Of a DNA stretch of 37,013 bases, positions 18,566 through 28,152 are shown piece by piece. The notes under the pieces are model-generated. The model was not told the DNA's origin. It was given only the letters and a program-made list of their open reading frames with translations, and ran no database searches. Position 1 is the first letter of the stretch. Each line of letters begins with the position of its first letter. This DNA is from a bacterium UBP8_UBA817 (GTDB lineage Bacteria; Margulisbacteria; Marinamargulisbacteria; SXXA01; SICP01): assembly GCA_945888435.1 (NCBI GenBank), contig CAMCZW010000002.1, positions 78,014-115,026 on the forward strand, read 5' to 3'. The translations under genes were made by a program, and so were the position numbers.

Positions 18566-18594
18566 ATTATAGACGATGATGGTGTTTATCGAAA
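18566..18594 (-). promoter_or_regulatory. Candidate promoter for the receiver/sensor unit
   Basis: A perfect TATAAT on the minus strand (18571-18566) lies about 60 bases before the receiver start. The hexamer at 17-base spacing (TTTCGA, 18594-18589) is a weak -35 box. It is divergent from the respiratory promoter at 18618-18646. Confidence 0.45.
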
Positions 18595-18617
18595 ACAATG
18601 TTTTTTAAATTTGGGGG

Positions 18618-18646
18618 TTCACTACTTTATAGTCTTTGTTTATAAT
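18618..18646 (+). promoter_or_regulatory. Promoter of the act-cox respiratory operon
   Basis: TTCACT (18618-18623), a 17-base spacer and a perfect TATAAT (18641-18646) lie 41 bases before actA. This is the best sigma-70-like site in the window. AAGG at 18677-18680 then serves as ribosome site for actA. The genes to 32585 overlap or sit within a few bases of each other, so one transcript from here is likely. Confidence 0.62.
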
Positions 18647-18687
18647 CAGAGGTCTGATCAAATAATCTTTATCTTTAAGGTAGTTGA

Positions 18688-19347
18688 ATGACTGATTTTA
18701 AAAAAACGAATGTGTTTCCTAGGTGGGCAAATCGCCTTCCTCTTTATATCTTACTGGGTGTAGTCTCCGTTTTTCTTGGTGCCATCTTTGTATTTTCCTA
18801 CTGGCTATCTCCTAAAAATATTGATGTTGGCTATGCTCCTGAGCAGCCAATTCCTTACAGTCACAAGTTGCATGCCGGTGACTTGGGTATAGATTGTAGA
18901 TATTGTCACAACTCTGTTGAGACTCAGGCGTCAGGCGGAGTTCCGTCCGTTGAAACTTGTATGAACTGTCATACTCACATTAAAAAAGACAGCCCGCATA
19001 TTATTAAACTTCAAGAACATTATGTTTCTGGCAAGCCTATTGAATGGGTTCGTGTTCACCAACTTCCTGATTATACTTATTTTAACCATAGTGCCCACGT
19101 AAACAAAGGGGTTGGGTGCGTAGAATGTCATGGTCGTGTTGACCAAATGCCCGTTGTCCACCAAGTGCAGCCACTGAGCATGGGCTGGTGCTTAGAGTGT
19201 CATCGCGCTCCGGCTTCTCACATAAGGCCTAAGGAACATGTGACTAATATGGGCTGGACTACAGAAAACCGTGAAAAACTTGGTCAGGAATTGGTAGAAG
19301 TGTATCAAATTAGACCTAGAGAGGATTGCAATACATGTCACAGATAA
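18688..19347 (+). CDS. actA: Alternative complex III subunit A, pentaheme cytochrome c
   Basis: ActA carries electrons in the quinol:cytochrome c/oxidase oxidoreductase called alternative complex III. The 219-residue protein has one N-terminal membrane helix (about 19-41) and five CxxCH heme sites: CRYCH (70), CMNCH (91), CVECH (144), CLECH (168) and CNTCH (214), the last ending one residue before the stop. Five hemes and a membrane anchor match ActA of Rhodothermus and related bacteria. It overlaps actB by 13 bases. Confidence 0.94.
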   Translation: MTDFKKTNVFPRWANRLPLYILLGVVSVFLGAIFVFSYWLSPKNIDVGYAPEQPIPYSHKLHAGDLGIDCRYCHNSVETQASGGVPSVETCMNCHTHIKKDSPHIIKLQEHYVSGKPIEWVRVHQLPDYTYFNHSAHVNKGVGCVECHGRVDQMPVVHQVQPLSMGWCLECHRAPASHIRPKEHVTNMGWTTENREKLGQELVEVYQIRPREDCNTCHR

Positions 19348-22300
19348 AGTTTTGGAGAAGCCTTGAGCAACTTAAGGATACTGAATCATATAAAAACTAT
19401 TTGCACCGTGAGTTTCAGGAAGGTGCGTCTGAGCAGGACGAAGGTGTTTCGCGCCGTACTTTTCTCAAGCTCATGGGGGCATCTGCCGCTTTAGCTGGGT
19501 TGGTTGGGTGTGGGATACGTAAACCAGAGCAAAAGATAACTCCTTATGTAAAGCGCCCCGAAGATGCTTTGCCTAGTCAGGCTGTCTATTATGCAACTGC
19601 GATTAATGTAGGTGGAGACTCTGTTGGTGTTTTAGCTAAAACGAATGAAGGGCGTCCAACCAAACTAGAGGGTAATCCTGGTCACAGCCGTAGCTTGGGT
19701 GCTTTGAGTGCTTTGCTTCAATCTCAAGTATTAGGGCTTTACGATCCTGATCGCCTGGTATTTCCTAAGCAAAAAAATGAGTCTGAGTATTTTCGTAAAA
19801 CTTGGGATCAGTTTTCTGCGGCTATTGAAAATGGCTTAATCTCTGCGGAAGGTGAAGATTTTGCTGTTTTGACTGAGGCTCAAGTATCACCAGTGTTCTA
19901 TCATGTTTTGTCTCAGTTAAAAAAAGCCTATCCTAAAGCTTCTCTATATAGATATGAATCGATCAATCAGGATGCACGCGAATTAGCCTCTGCGTCGATT
20001 TTTGGATCTCATGTTGTTCCAGATTATCGGTTGGATAAGGCTTTGGTAGTGGTTTCTTTTGCGTCTGATTTTTTGGGTAATGATCCTTCTTCGGTGATTA
20101 ACTCTAAACGGTTTACTGAGTTACGGAATCCGGAATCTGGGTCTATGAGTCGTTTTTATTCATTTGATTCTGGCTATACGGTTACTTCTGCCCGCGCAGA
20201 TCATCGTCTTGCCTTGAAGCCATCTTTGATAGAGCCTGCTTTATGGGTTGTGGCATCTGCCCTTCTTTCTCAGTTAGGTTCAGATGTTTCTTCTGATGTC
20301 ATCACTTTTATTAATAAGGCAGCTGCCCGACATACGTCTTTGGTTGATCAGAAGTTGGTCAAGGCAGTGGTTTCTGATTTAATCAGTCATCGTGGGTCTG
20401 GCTTGATTATTGCTGGATCTTCACAGCCTCAGTCTGTTCATGGGCTGGTGGCTCTTTTAAATCAGGTTTTGGGTAATATCGGCACCACTGTTGAGTACCG
20501 GCAGTTGGCTGGATTCTCTGATTCTACTGCGCATTTATCGAGTCATTCTTCTCTTGCTCAATTGGCAGATAATCTTGTTAAAGGTGTTATTAAGACTGTG
20601 GTTATTTTGGGTGGAAATCCTGTTTATGCATCTCCAGCTGATTTAAATTTTGGTGATGCTTTGTCTAGGGCTACTAATGTGATTCATTTAACAGATTCTG
20701 AAAATGAAACTAGTAAGCTTTCAACTTGGATTTTACCTCGTTCTCATGCCTTAGAGTCTTGGGGAGATTTACAATCCTTGGACGGATCTGTGAGTTTGGT
20801 CCAGCCTCTTATTCGACCTTTGTATGATGGTAAAAGTGATATTGAGCTTTTATCACTTTTAATGGGTAAGTCAGATACTGGCTATTCTATTGTTAGGCAG
20901 TATTATCAGTCCAAAATGGGTGCTTTGGAATCGGTTTGGAAAAGCTGGCTACATGAAGGTGTGGTTGCGGGCCCTTCTCAGCCGACTAGTGTGTATGTAA
21001 ATTCTGCTGTTGTTGCAGCTCTTTTACGAGATACCACTGTTCCTGTTCGTCCTAAAAATGAATTGGAATTTTTGATTACACCAAGCTATTCCGTTTGGGA
21101 TGGCCGCCTTTCTAATAATGGATGGTTGCAAGAGCTTCCAGATCCAATTACTAAATTGACTTGGGATAATGCGGCATTAATGTCTCCTGTAACAGTTGAG
21201 AAATTAAAATTAAAAGATTCACAGATGATTGAGCTAAAGGGTGCCAATGGCCAAATTTTGGTTATTCCTGTGGTAAGTGTTCCTGGATATTCTGAAAACA
21301 CGATTGGAATTTCAGCTGGTTATGGAAGATCCGTTGTCGGTCGAGTTGGTAAAGAAACTGGATTTAATGCCCATACTATTCAATCCAAAACTGCATTAAT
21401 TTTTGGATCTGTAACAGTGAAAGGCTTGTCGGATATTTATACCCTTGCAAATACTCAGAATCATGGAAGTATGGAAGGGCGCCCTCTTATTCGAGAAGCA
21501 TCCTTGGCAGAATATAAAAAGAATCCGCGCTTTGCGAAAGAAATGGTTCATACTCAGCCTCTCAAATCTTTGTTTGATGAGCGCCCTTATGATACGGGTT
21601 ATCAGTGGGGGATGGTGATTGATTTAACAAAGTGCACCTCCTGCAACGCCTGTGTAACGGCCTGTCAATCTGAAAATAATATTCCAATTGTTGGTAAAGA
21701 GCAGGTTTTAAATGGTCGAGAAATGCATTGGATCCGTTTAGATAGATATTTTCAAGGTGATGTTGCTACAGCCGCTATTATCACTCAGCCTGTAACCTGT
21801 TTGCAATGTGAAAATGCTCCTTGTGAGCAAGTATGTCCAGTTGCGGCGACTGTTCATAGTGCGGAAGGTCTTAATGATATGGTTTATAATCGTTGTATTG
21901 GTACTAGATATTGCTCAAACAATTGTCCAGTTAAGGTTAGACGATTTAATTTCTTTGACTATCATCAGCGTAATCCTCAAGCTGTTGATAAAGAGCGTAA
22001 GCATTTATTTGATTACTTTAAAGAGCCTGATTTACAGACTCAAAAGCAATTTAATCCAGATGTCACTGTGCGCATGCGTGGGATTATGGAAAAGTGTACT
22101 TATTGTATTCAACGAATTAATACTGCAAGAGTACAAGCTCACAACGAAGAGCGCTTAATTAAAGATGGCGAAATTTTAACTGCTTGTCAGCAAACCTGCC
22201 CTACTAATGCGATTGTTTTTGGTAATATATTAGATAAATCAAGTGCAGTGTATGAGCGTAGAAATATTGTCAGAGACTACCATATTTTAGAAGAATTACA

Positions 22301-22391
22301 CTTGAAGCCACGTACGTCTTACTTGGCGTCGATTCGTAACCCTCATCCTGGTTTGATTAATTCGGAGGCAGAGCATGTCAGCAAGCATTGA
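19335..22391 (+). CDS. actB: Alternative complex III subunit B, molybdopterin-like plus iron-sulfur protein
   Basis: ActB is the large peripheral subunit: a molybdopterin-oxidoreductase-like domain (which holds no cofactor in characterised complexes) fused to a four-cluster ferredoxin domain. The N-terminus has a Tat signal ([14 protein letters not shown], with Arg40-Arg41) ending in LVGC, so Cys59 could also be lipidated. The C-terminal part shows the Cys sets [12 protein letters not shown] (767-778), [26 protein letters not shown] and a final CTYC with CQQTCP. I choose the ATG at 19335 (1018 residues) over a TTG three codons earlier because AGAGAGG at 19318-19324 fits it. It overlaps actA and actC. 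Confidence 0.95.
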   Translation: MSQIKFWRSLEQLKDTESYKNYLHREFQEGASEQDEGVSRRTFLKLMGASAALAGLVGCGIRKPEQKITPYVKRPEDALPSQAVYYATAINVGGDSVGVLAKTNEGRPTKLEGNPGHSRSLGALSALLQSQVLGLYDPDRLVFPKQKNESEYFRKTWDQFSAAIENGLISAEGEDFAVLTEAQVSPVFYHVLSQLKKAYPKASLYRYESINQDARELASASIFGSHVVPDYRLDKALVVVSFASDFLGNDPSSVINSKRFTELRNPESGSMSRFYSFDSGYTVTSARADHRLALKPSLIEPALWVVASALLSQLGSDVSSDVITFINKAAARHTSLVDQKLVKAVVSDLISHRGSGLIIAGSSQPQSVHGLVALLNQVLGNIGTTVEYRQLAGFSDSTAHLSSHSSLAQLADNLVKGVIKTVVILGGNPVYASPADLNFGDALSRATNVIHLTDSENETSKLSTWILPRSHALESWGDLQSLDGSVSLVQPLIRPLYDGKSDIELLSLLMGKSDTGYSIVRQYYQSKMGALESVWKSWLHEGVVAGPSQPTSVYVNSAVVAALLRDTTVPVRPKNELEFLITPSYSVWDGRLSNNGWLQELPDPITKLTWDNAALMSPVTVEKLKLKDSQMIELKGANGQILVIPVVSVPGYSENTIGISAGYGRSVVGRVGKETGFNAHTIQSKTALIFGSVTVKGLSDIYTLANTQNHGSMEGRPLIREASLAEYKKNPRFAKEMVHTQPLKSLFDERPYDTGYQWGMVIDLTKCTSCNACVTACQSENNIPIVGKEQVLNGREMHWIRLDRYFQGDVATAAIITQPVTCLQCENAPCEQVCPVAATVHSAEGLNDMVYNRCIGTRYCSNNCPVKVRRFNFFDYHQRNPQAVDKERKHLFDYFKEPDLQTQKQFNPDVTVRMRGIMEKCTYCIQRINTARVQAHNEERLIKDGEILTACQQTCPTNAIVFGNILDKSSAVYERRNIVRDYHILEELHLKPRTSYLASIRNPHPGLINSEAEHVSKH

Positions 22392-23751
22392 ATTGGATCC
22401 ATCCAAACGGATTCCATTAGTTTTAGGTAATCATACTTTTGAGTCAGTTACTGAGGTAATTAGTAAGCCTACAGAAACAAAGGCGCCTAAATGGTGGTGG
22501 ATAGCCCTTTGTGGGGCGGTTAGCCTTTTACTATTACTCGTCGCAATGATCGGATACTTGGTTTTTGAGGGTATTGGAGTTTGGGGTCTTAATAACCCAG
22601 TTGCTTGGGGCTTTGCGATTGTTAATCTTGTTTTTTGGGTGGGTATTGGTCACGCCGGCACTCTGATTTCTGCAATTTTATTTTTGTTTAGACAAAAATG
22701 GAGAACCTCGATTAACAGGTTTGCCGAAGCAATGACTATTTTCGCTGTTATTTGCGCCTTGGTTTTTCCTGCAATTCACGTTGGTCGAATTTGGGTTGCT
22801 TACTTTATGTTTCCAGTTCCTAACCAAATGGTGATGTGGCCTAACTTTAGAAGTCCTTTGTTGTGGGATTTATTTGCTTTTAGCACTTATTTTACGGTTT
22901 CATTGTTGTTTTGGTATGTGGGACTAGTTCCTGATTTGGCTACTCTTCGTGACCGATCTAAAACAAAGGCTAGAAAAATTGCTTATGGTATTTTTGCTTT
23001 GGGTTGGAGAGGCGCAAATAGACATTGGCAAAATTATGAGAAGGCTTACATGATTTTGGCGGCACTTGCAGCTCCGTTAGTTTTATCTGTTCACTCCATT
23101 GTGAGTTTTGACTTTGCGGTTTCTCAGTTGCCTGGATGGCATACTACAATTTTCCCTCCTTATTTCGTTGCAGGTGCTGTTTTCTCTGGATTTGCGATGG
23201 TTGTGAGTCTGATGGTTATTGCCCGTGAGATGTTTGGTCTTAAAGAATTAGTGACAATGCATCACCTTGAATGTATGAATAAGGTTATTTTGGTTACGGG
23301 TACAATGGTTGGATACGCCTACGGAATGGAATTTTTTATGGCTTGGTACTCAGGATATGAGTATGAATCCTTCGCTTTCATCAACCGTGCCTTTGGTCCT
23401 TACGCTTGGGCGTATTGGATTATGATCTCTTGTAACGTTATTTCCCCTCAATTGTTTTGGTTTAAAAAGCTGAGAACTTCGATACCAATTATGTTTGTAA
23501 TCTCAATTTTTGTTAATATCGGAATGTGGTTTGAAAGATTTGTTATTACGGTTACCCTTAGTCGTGATTTTCTTCCGTCTAGCTGGGGTTATTATTCTCC
23601 AACATGGGTTGATATCTGTACTTTAATTGGAAGTTTCGGCTTATTTTTTACGTTGTTTTTACTCTTTTTAAGATTTTTACCGATGGTCTCAATGGCTGAA
23701 GTTAAAGGTGTTATGCCTGAAGCAAATCCACATCATGGAGAGAAACACTAA
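22375..23751 (+). CDS. actC: Alternative complex III subunit C, NrfD/PsrC-like membrane subunit
   Basis: ActC is a polytopic membrane subunit that binds menaquinol. The 458-residue protein has about ten hydrophobic segments and belongs to the NrfD/PsrC superfamily, with recognisable stretches such as [23 protein letters not shown] and [12 protein letters not shown], which are conserved in ActC. GGAGG lies 9 bases before its ATG inside actB. Its stop overlaps the next start (TAATG). Confidence 0.94.
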   Translation: MSASIELDPSKRIPLVLGNHTFESVTEVISKPTETKAPKWWWIALCGAVSLLLLLVAMIGYLVFEGIGVWGLNNPVAWGFAIVNLVFWVGIGHAGTLISAILFLFRQKWRTSINRFAEAMTIFAVICALVFPAIHVGRIWVAYFMFPVPNQMVMWPNFRSPLLWDLFAFSTYFTVSLLFWYVGLVPDLATLRDRSKTKARKIAYGIFALGWRGANRHWQNYEKAYMILAALAAPLVLSVHSIVSFDFAVSQLPGWHTTIFPPYFVAGAVFSGFAMVVSLMVIAREMFGLKELVTMHHLECMNKVILVTGTMVGYAYGMEFFMAWYSGYEYESFAFINRAFGPYAWAYWIMISCNVISPQLFWFKKLRTSIPIMFVISIFVNIGMWFERFVITVTLSRDFLPSSWGYYSPTWVDICTLIGSFGLFFTLFLLFLRFLPMVSMAEVKGVMPEANPHHGEKH

Positions 23752-24278
23752 TGCAACCTTTTGGATATCTTGCTGAATTTAATACGCCTAGAGAATTGAT
23801 CCATGCTGCTTCGGTAATGAGAGACGCTGGATATACTAAGTTTGATGCGCATAGTCCATTTCCTATTCATGGAATGGATGATGCCATGGGGCTTAAGCCT
23901 TCTATTTTAGGCTGGATTGTCTTATGTGGAGGTTCTATCGGCTTGACTACCGGAATCGTTTTGCAGTGGTGGGTATCAACAACTGCTTACCCCTTGGTTA
24001 TTAGTGGTAAACCTTTGTTTAGTTATCAAGCTTTTGTTCCTGTTACTTTTGAATTAATGGTTTTATTTTCTGCTTTTGCTGCTGTTTTTGGAATGTTTGC
24101 TATCAATGGGCTTCCTCGCTGGTACCATTCTCTTTTTAATAACGAATCATTTGCAAAGGCTACTTCTCATGGCTTTTTTATATCTGTTGAAGCTAAAGAT
24201 CCGTTATTTAATACCGAAATTACTCGTTCTGTTTTGGAGAATGCTGGTGGACATAATGTATCCCTGGTTGAGGAATAG
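23751..24278 (+). CDS. actD: Alternative complex III subunit D (DUF3341)
   Basis: This 175-residue protein has two membrane helices (about 52-75 and 98-122) and a soluble N-terminal part with FDAHSPFPIHGMDDAMG, the hallmark of DUF3341/ActD. In solved complexes ActD is a structural subunit without cofactors. It is coupled to actC by TAATG. Confidence 0.93.
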   Translation: MQPFGYLAEFNTPRELIHAASVMRDAGYTKFDAHSPFPIHGMDDAMGLKPSILGWIVLCGGSIGLTTGIVLQWWVSTTAYPLVISGKPLFSYQAFVPVTFELMVLFSAFAAVFGMFAINGLPRWYHSLFNNESFAKATSHGFFISVEAKDPLFNTEITRSVLENAGGHNVSLVEE

Positions 24279-24282
24279 AAAA

Positions 24283-24894
24283 ATGAAAAAAATGGGACTG
24301 TTTGTACTAGCGTGTGCGGTTTTACTGTCAGGATGCCGTGGCGATCGATCTACTAAGCCCCCAATTCACTTAAATCCCAATATGGATTGGCAAGCCAAGT
24401 ATAAAGCTCAGTCCCTTCCTTTAGATTTACCCGAAGGAGTTGTAGCTTGGGGTGATAGAACTTCATTTTCAAAACCTGATTCAAGAGATACCTATCTGAA
24501 GAAAGATAGCGCTTTCTATTTTGGAAAGTTGCCATCTGGTCAATTTGTTCCTCGCATTCCTGTTAAGGTGACTGAGGCAATGCTTAAGCGGGGTCAAGAA
24601 CGTTATAATATTTATTGTTCTGTATGTCATGCTCAGTCAGGTGAAGGTCGTGGACTGGTAGTTCAGCGAGGTTATCCTTTGCCTCCAAATCTTTCTGATG
24701 AGAGGTTACTGACTGTAGAAGATGGACATATTTTTGATGTCATTACTAATGGTATTCGTAATATGCCTTCTTATAGAAAACAGTTAGTGGAGTCTGACCG
24801 TTGGGCAATAGTGGCTTATGTAAGAGCTTTGCAAAAAATGAAAACTGCCACAGTTGATGATGTGCCAGAGTCTCAGCGAGGAGAGTTAAGATAA
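24283..24894 (+). CDS. actE: Alternative complex III subunit E, monoheme cytochrome c lipoprotein
   Basis: ActE is a membrane-tethered cytochrome c that passes electrons out of the complex. The start at ATG 24283 gives 203 residues and follows GAGGAA by 7 bases; an open frame further upstream overlaps actD and lacks this context. The N-terminus is a lipoprotein signal with lipobox LSGC (Cys18). The single heme site is CSVCHAQSGEG (Cys112, Cys115, His116), and the likely Met ligand is in NMPSY. The stop overlaps the actF start (TAATG). Confidence 0.94.
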   Translation: MKKMGLFVLACAVLLSGCRGDRSTKPPIHLNPNMDWQAKYKAQSLPLDLPEGVVAWGDRTSFSKPDSRDTYLKKDSAFYFGKLPSGQFVPRIPVKVTEAMLKRGQERYNIYCSVCHAQSGEGRGLVVQRGYPLPPNLSDERLLTVEDGHIFDVITNGIRNMPSYRKQLVESDRWAIVAYVRALQKMKTATVDDVPESQRGELR

Positions 24895-26093
24895 TGAGTA
24901 AAGATACTTCAGTTGCCCGTCACAATATAAAGTTAACCGGATTTTTGGCTATAACTCTGCCTAAAATCAGTTTAGCAGTTGGAATAGTTTTTTTGGTGCT
25001 TGGTTTATTTGTTTCTCGAAATAATTTGCACCACTTTTCTTATTCCTACTTAACTTCTTTTATTTTTTATCTAGTTTGTAGCTTAGGTGCTTTATTTTTT
25101 GTCATCATTCAACATCTTACCCGTGCAGGCTGGAGCGTACTTTTGCGCAGAGTAGCTGAAGTGCTGATGTCTAATTTATGGGTATTGGCCATTATGTTTA
25201 TCCCTGTACTATTCGCGTTGCCACATCTTTATCATTGGACCCTAGCGGAAGCGGCTCAAGATCATATTTTGAAGGGTAAGTCTGGATATTTAAATATCCC
25301 TTTCTTTGTTATTAGATCTGTTATTTTCTTTGCTGCTTGGTTGCTAATCTCTAGATTATTTTTTAAAAAATCTGTTGATCAGGATCTGTCTGGTGATCAC
25401 TCGATTACTTTATCTCTTCAAAAAGCTGCGACTTGGGCTGTGGCTGTATTTGCAATTACTCAGACATTTGCTTATGTAGATTGGGTAATGTCGTTGACAC
25501 CTCATTGGTATTCTACTGTTTTTGGAGTTTACTTTTTTGCGGTTTCAGCAGTGGCCTCTTTATCAATGCTTTCTTTGATTTTAATGATTTTAAGGCGTTT
25601 CGGTTTTTTGAAAGACTTAGTTAATGTTGAGCATTTCCATGATCTTGGAAAGTTTTTATATGGGTTTAATATCTTTTGGACCTATATTGCTTTTAGTCAG
25701 TACTTTTTAATTTGGTATTCAAATATCCCTGAAGAAACTGCTTTTTTTCACCAACATTTTGCAGGTAGTTGGAATACCACTGCGATTTTATTAACCATTG
25801 GTCATTTTGTTATTCCTTTTATTACTTTTATGTCTCGACATGCACGGCGTAATTTAAAGTTTCATTGCGGAATGGTAATTTGGATGTTAGTTATGACTTA
25901 TTTAGATATTTTCTGGGTGATAATGCCTAATGTTCTTCCATCTGGTTTCCATTTAGGGTTTTCTGATATTGCGTCTTTTTTAGGATTAGGTGGTATATTT
26001 GTCTGGGCATTTTTTACAAAACTTAAATCTGTTAATTTAATTCCTGTTCAAGATCCTAGATTGCATGAATCAATTAATTTTCATAATACTTAG
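24894..26093 (+). CDS. actF: Alternative complex III subunit F, polytopic membrane subunit
   Basis: ActF is the second large membrane subunit and is homologous in fold to ActC. The 399-residue protein has about ten hydrophobic segments. Conserved ActF stretches include DWVMSLTPHWYSTVFGVYF and an FSQYFLIWYSNIPEET segment. It most likely helps form the proton path; the quinone site is assigned to ActC in characterised complexes. Confidence 0.93.
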   Translation: MSKDTSVARHNIKLTGFLAITLPKISLAVGIVFLVLGLFVSRNNLHHFSYSYLTSFIFYLVCSLGALFFVIIQHLTRAGWSVLLRRVAEVLMSNLWVLAIMFIPVLFALPHLYHWTLAEAAQDHILKGKSGYLNIPFFVIRSVIFFAAWLLISRLFFKKSVDQDLSGDHSITLSLQKAATWAVAVFAITQTFAYVDWVMSLTPHWYSTVFGVYFFAVSAVASLSMLSLILMILRRFGFLKDLVNVEHFHDLGKFLYGFNIFWTYIAFSQYFLIWYSNIPEETAFFHQHFAGSWNTTAILLTIGHFVIPFITFMSRHARRNLKFHCGMVIWMLVMTYLDIFWVIMPNVLPSGFHLGFSDIASFLGLGGIFVWAFFTKLKSVNLIPVQDPRLHESINFHNT

Positions 26094-26105
26094 AGAGGTA
26101 TAACC

Positions 26106-26414
26106 ATGGAACATTCTACGACTTTTGATTATGATCGTTCTGAACCTAATGCCAAAATTGTTGCAATTGCAGTCTTGATTTCTGCAATTTCTTTAGTTGT
26201 TATTTTTCAACTTAGTTACCTTTTTTATAGAGGATTTCTTACCTCTGAGTTGAATCGTAAAGAAAATATAGGTGTTTCTCTAGAGCTTCGCCAGCAACGC
26301 CTAAATGACTTAGATATACTCACTAGCTTAAAGTGGATTGATCAATCAAAAGGACAGGTTAAAATTCCTATAGATTTGGCGATGAAACGTGTTCAAGCAA
26401 ATTACTCTCGCTAG
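26106..26414 (+). CDS. Small single-helix membrane protein of the act-cox operon
   Basis: The 102-residue protein has one membrane helix (about 17-41) and a C-terminal tail ending in KIPIDLAMKRVQ. Similar small proteins with an IPID-AM tail occur between actF and sco in other act-cox clusters, from memory rather than search; some complexes have a small seventh subunit, and this may be its counterpart. AGAGAGG precedes the ATG. It overlaps the sco gene by 26 bases, which argues that it is translated. No cofactor motif is visible. Confidence 0.7.
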   Translation: MEHSTTFDYDRSEPNAKIVAIAVLISAISLVVIFQLSYLFYRGFLTSELNRKENIGVSLELRQQRLNDLDILTSLKWIDQSKGQVKIPIDLAMKRVQANYSR

Positions 26415-27192
26415 AGTTTTAGTTTTTTCTTTTCTGGTTGTTTTTTCGACCACTCTTTTTTCTGCAGAACCTTTGCCTACGGATTTAAAAGGTGTAGACG
26501 TAAAAGAACATGTCGGAAAATTTCTTCCACTTGATGTCACGCTTATTAATGCGGATGGAAAAACAATTCTTTTGAAAGACTTGCTTAAAAAAACTCCTGT
26601 TGTTTTGTCATTTGTCTATTATAACTGTCCGATGTTGTGCCATTTTATTACAGACGGGGTTGCAGCTGCAATTAGACAGTCAGATTTAAAATTAGGTAAA
26701 GATTATCAGGTGATTTCAGTTAGTTTTGATCCTAAAGATACTACTGAATCGGCTAAGAAATTTCAGGATCGTTATAGAGAGCTTGCTAAGGATGTCGTTG
26801 GAGATTGGAGCTTTTTAACTGCATCTCCTGAGGTCATTAAGGCTTTAACCTCTTCAGCAGGTTTTGAATATCGTTATGATCCTAATGCCAAAGAGTATAT
26901 GCATGGTGCTGTTGTGTTAGTCATTTCTCCAACCGGTAAAATTTCTCGTTATTTGTATGGCTTGAATTGGACCCCTTTTGATTTTAAATTATCTATCACT
27001 GAAGCGAAGAAAGAATCTGAAAGATCAACTATGGAAAGGGTTATGCTCTATTGTTATAATTATGATCCCGATTCGCGAGGCTATGTTTTATATGCTTGGA
27101 ATTTGATGAAATTCACAGCTTTAATTTCAGTCTTTGCGATAATCGGAATCTTTATCTATTTTATAACTCAAGAAAGGAAGAAGAAATCCTAA
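26389..27192 (+). CDS. SCO1/SenC-type copper chaperone with C-terminal membrane anchor
   Basis: SCO proteins deliver copper to the CuA site of the oxidase. The 267-residue protein has an N-terminal signal-like segment, a thioredoxin fold with the copper motif CPMLC (Cys80, Cys84) and the third ligand His172 in YMHGAVV. It also has a hydrophobic C-terminal helix (about 238-261) followed by basic residues, so it would be anchored at its C-terminus. The GTG start lies inside the previous gene and has no strong ribosome site, suggesting coupling. It directly precedes coxB, whose product is its expected client. Confidence 0.92.
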   Translation: MFKQITLARVLVFSFLVVFSTTLFSAEPLPTDLKGVDVKEHVGKFLPLDVTLINADGKTILLKDLLKKTPVVLSFVYYNCPMLCHFITDGVAAAIRQSDLKLGKDYQVISVSFDPKDTTESAKKFQDRYRELAKDVVGDWSFLTASPEVIKALTSSAGFEYRYDPNAKEYMHGAVVLVISPTGKISRYLYGLNWTPFDFKLSITEAKKESERSTMERVMLYCYNYDPDSRGYVLYAWNLMKFTALISVFAIIGIFIYFITQERKKKS

Positions 27193-28142
27193 TGAAAACA
27201 GAAAAACTTGTAGGTCATGGTTGGTTTCCTCAGGCAGCTACAGATGCAGCTTCTGGGCCAGATTCTTTATTTTATTTTATTTATATATTATCTATCATCC
27301 TATTTATTGGGATTTTGTTTGCACTTGGTTATTTTCTAGTTAAATACAAGCGATCCCCAAAAAATATGCAGGCAACTGGACAATTAATACATCATCCACT
27401 TTTAGAAGTGGCTTGGACGGTTATCCCTTTTATTTTAGTAATGATCATATTTGCTTGGGGATACCGTGATTTCCTTAAAATGAGTATCCCTCCAGTTGAT
27501 GCAATGGAACTGCGAATTACCGGGAAAAAATGGCTTTGGCAAATTGAGTATCCAAGATATGGAGTTAAAACCGTTGGTGAATTTGTAGTCCCTGTTGATA
27601 CCCCTATTAAATTAATAATGTCATCAGAAGATGTTATTCATAGTTTTTTTCTCCCTAATTTCCGCGTTAAGAGAGATGTAATCCCTAATCGGTATACCCG
27701 AATTTGGTTTCAAGCAAATCGTGAGGGTGTTTTTCAGGTTTTTTGTACTGAATATTGTGGGGCTGGACATTCTGAAATGCTTGCCACCTTGAGAGTCGTT
27801 TCTAATGAGGAATTTAAGGAGTGGTTGAAAGTCGGTTCTTCGGGTGGAGATATTCCTTTGCCACAGTTAGGAGAGAAGGTTTATACCAAATATGCGTGTA
27901 ATACTTGCCATTCAATTGATGGTAAAACAGGTGTAGGGCCAACTTGGAAAGGATTGTATGGAGCTAATCGAGTGACTGAATCGGGATCTGTAAAGGCAGA
28001 TGACAACTATATCCGTGAGTCTATTATTAACCCTAATGCGAAGCTTGTTAAAGGGTATTCCCCCGTAATGCCTTCCTTTGCTGGGTTGTTAAGTGATCGT
28101 GAAATTGATGCTGTTATAGAGTTTATTAAAGCACAGAAATAA
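27192..28142 (+). CDS. coxB: Cytochrome c oxidase subunit II with fused cytochrome c (caa3 type)
   Basis: Subunit II holds the binuclear CuA centre and receives electrons. I place the start at ATG 27192 (316 residues): it overlaps the sco stop as TAATG and follows AAAGGAAG. The N-terminus has two membrane helices, then a cupredoxin domain with the CuA ligands in [12 protein letters not shown] (Cys185, Cys189, His193, Met196). A C-terminal cytochrome c domain follows with CNTCH (236-240) and a probable axial Met in VMPSF. The fusion defines the caa3 type, which can take electrons straight from alternative complex III. Confidence 0.96.
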   Translation: MKTEKLVGHGWFPQAATDAASGPDSLFYFIYILSIILFIGILFALGYFLVKYKRSPKNMQATGQLIHHPLLEVAWTVIPFILVMIIFAWGYRDFLKMSIPPVDAMELRITGKKWLWQIEYPRYGVKTVGEFVVPVDTPIKLIMSSEDVIHSFFLPNFRVKRDVIPNRYTRIWFQANREGVFQVFCTEYCGAGHSEMLATLRVVSNEEFKEWLKVGSSGGDIPLPQLGEKVYTKYACNTCHSIDGKTGVGPTWKGLYGANRVTESGSVKADDNYIRESIINPNAKLVKGYSPVMPSFAGLLSDREIDAVIEFIKAQK

Positions 28143-28152
28143 AGGAGCTTTT

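Noticed and set aside
21808..22158. Plus-strand open frame of 116 codons within actB
   Set aside because: It overlaps the conserved Fe-S cluster region of actB in another frame and is a shadow.
24076..24282. Upstream extension of the actE reading frame inside actD
   Set aside because: The extra residues are an out-of-frame reading of actD, while ATG 24283 has a ribosome site and opens a clear lipoprotein signal.
27096..27191. Upstream extension of coxB into the sco gene
   Set aside because: It reads the sco C-terminal helix in another frame; ATG 27192 overlaps the sco stop and has AAAGGAAG upstream.
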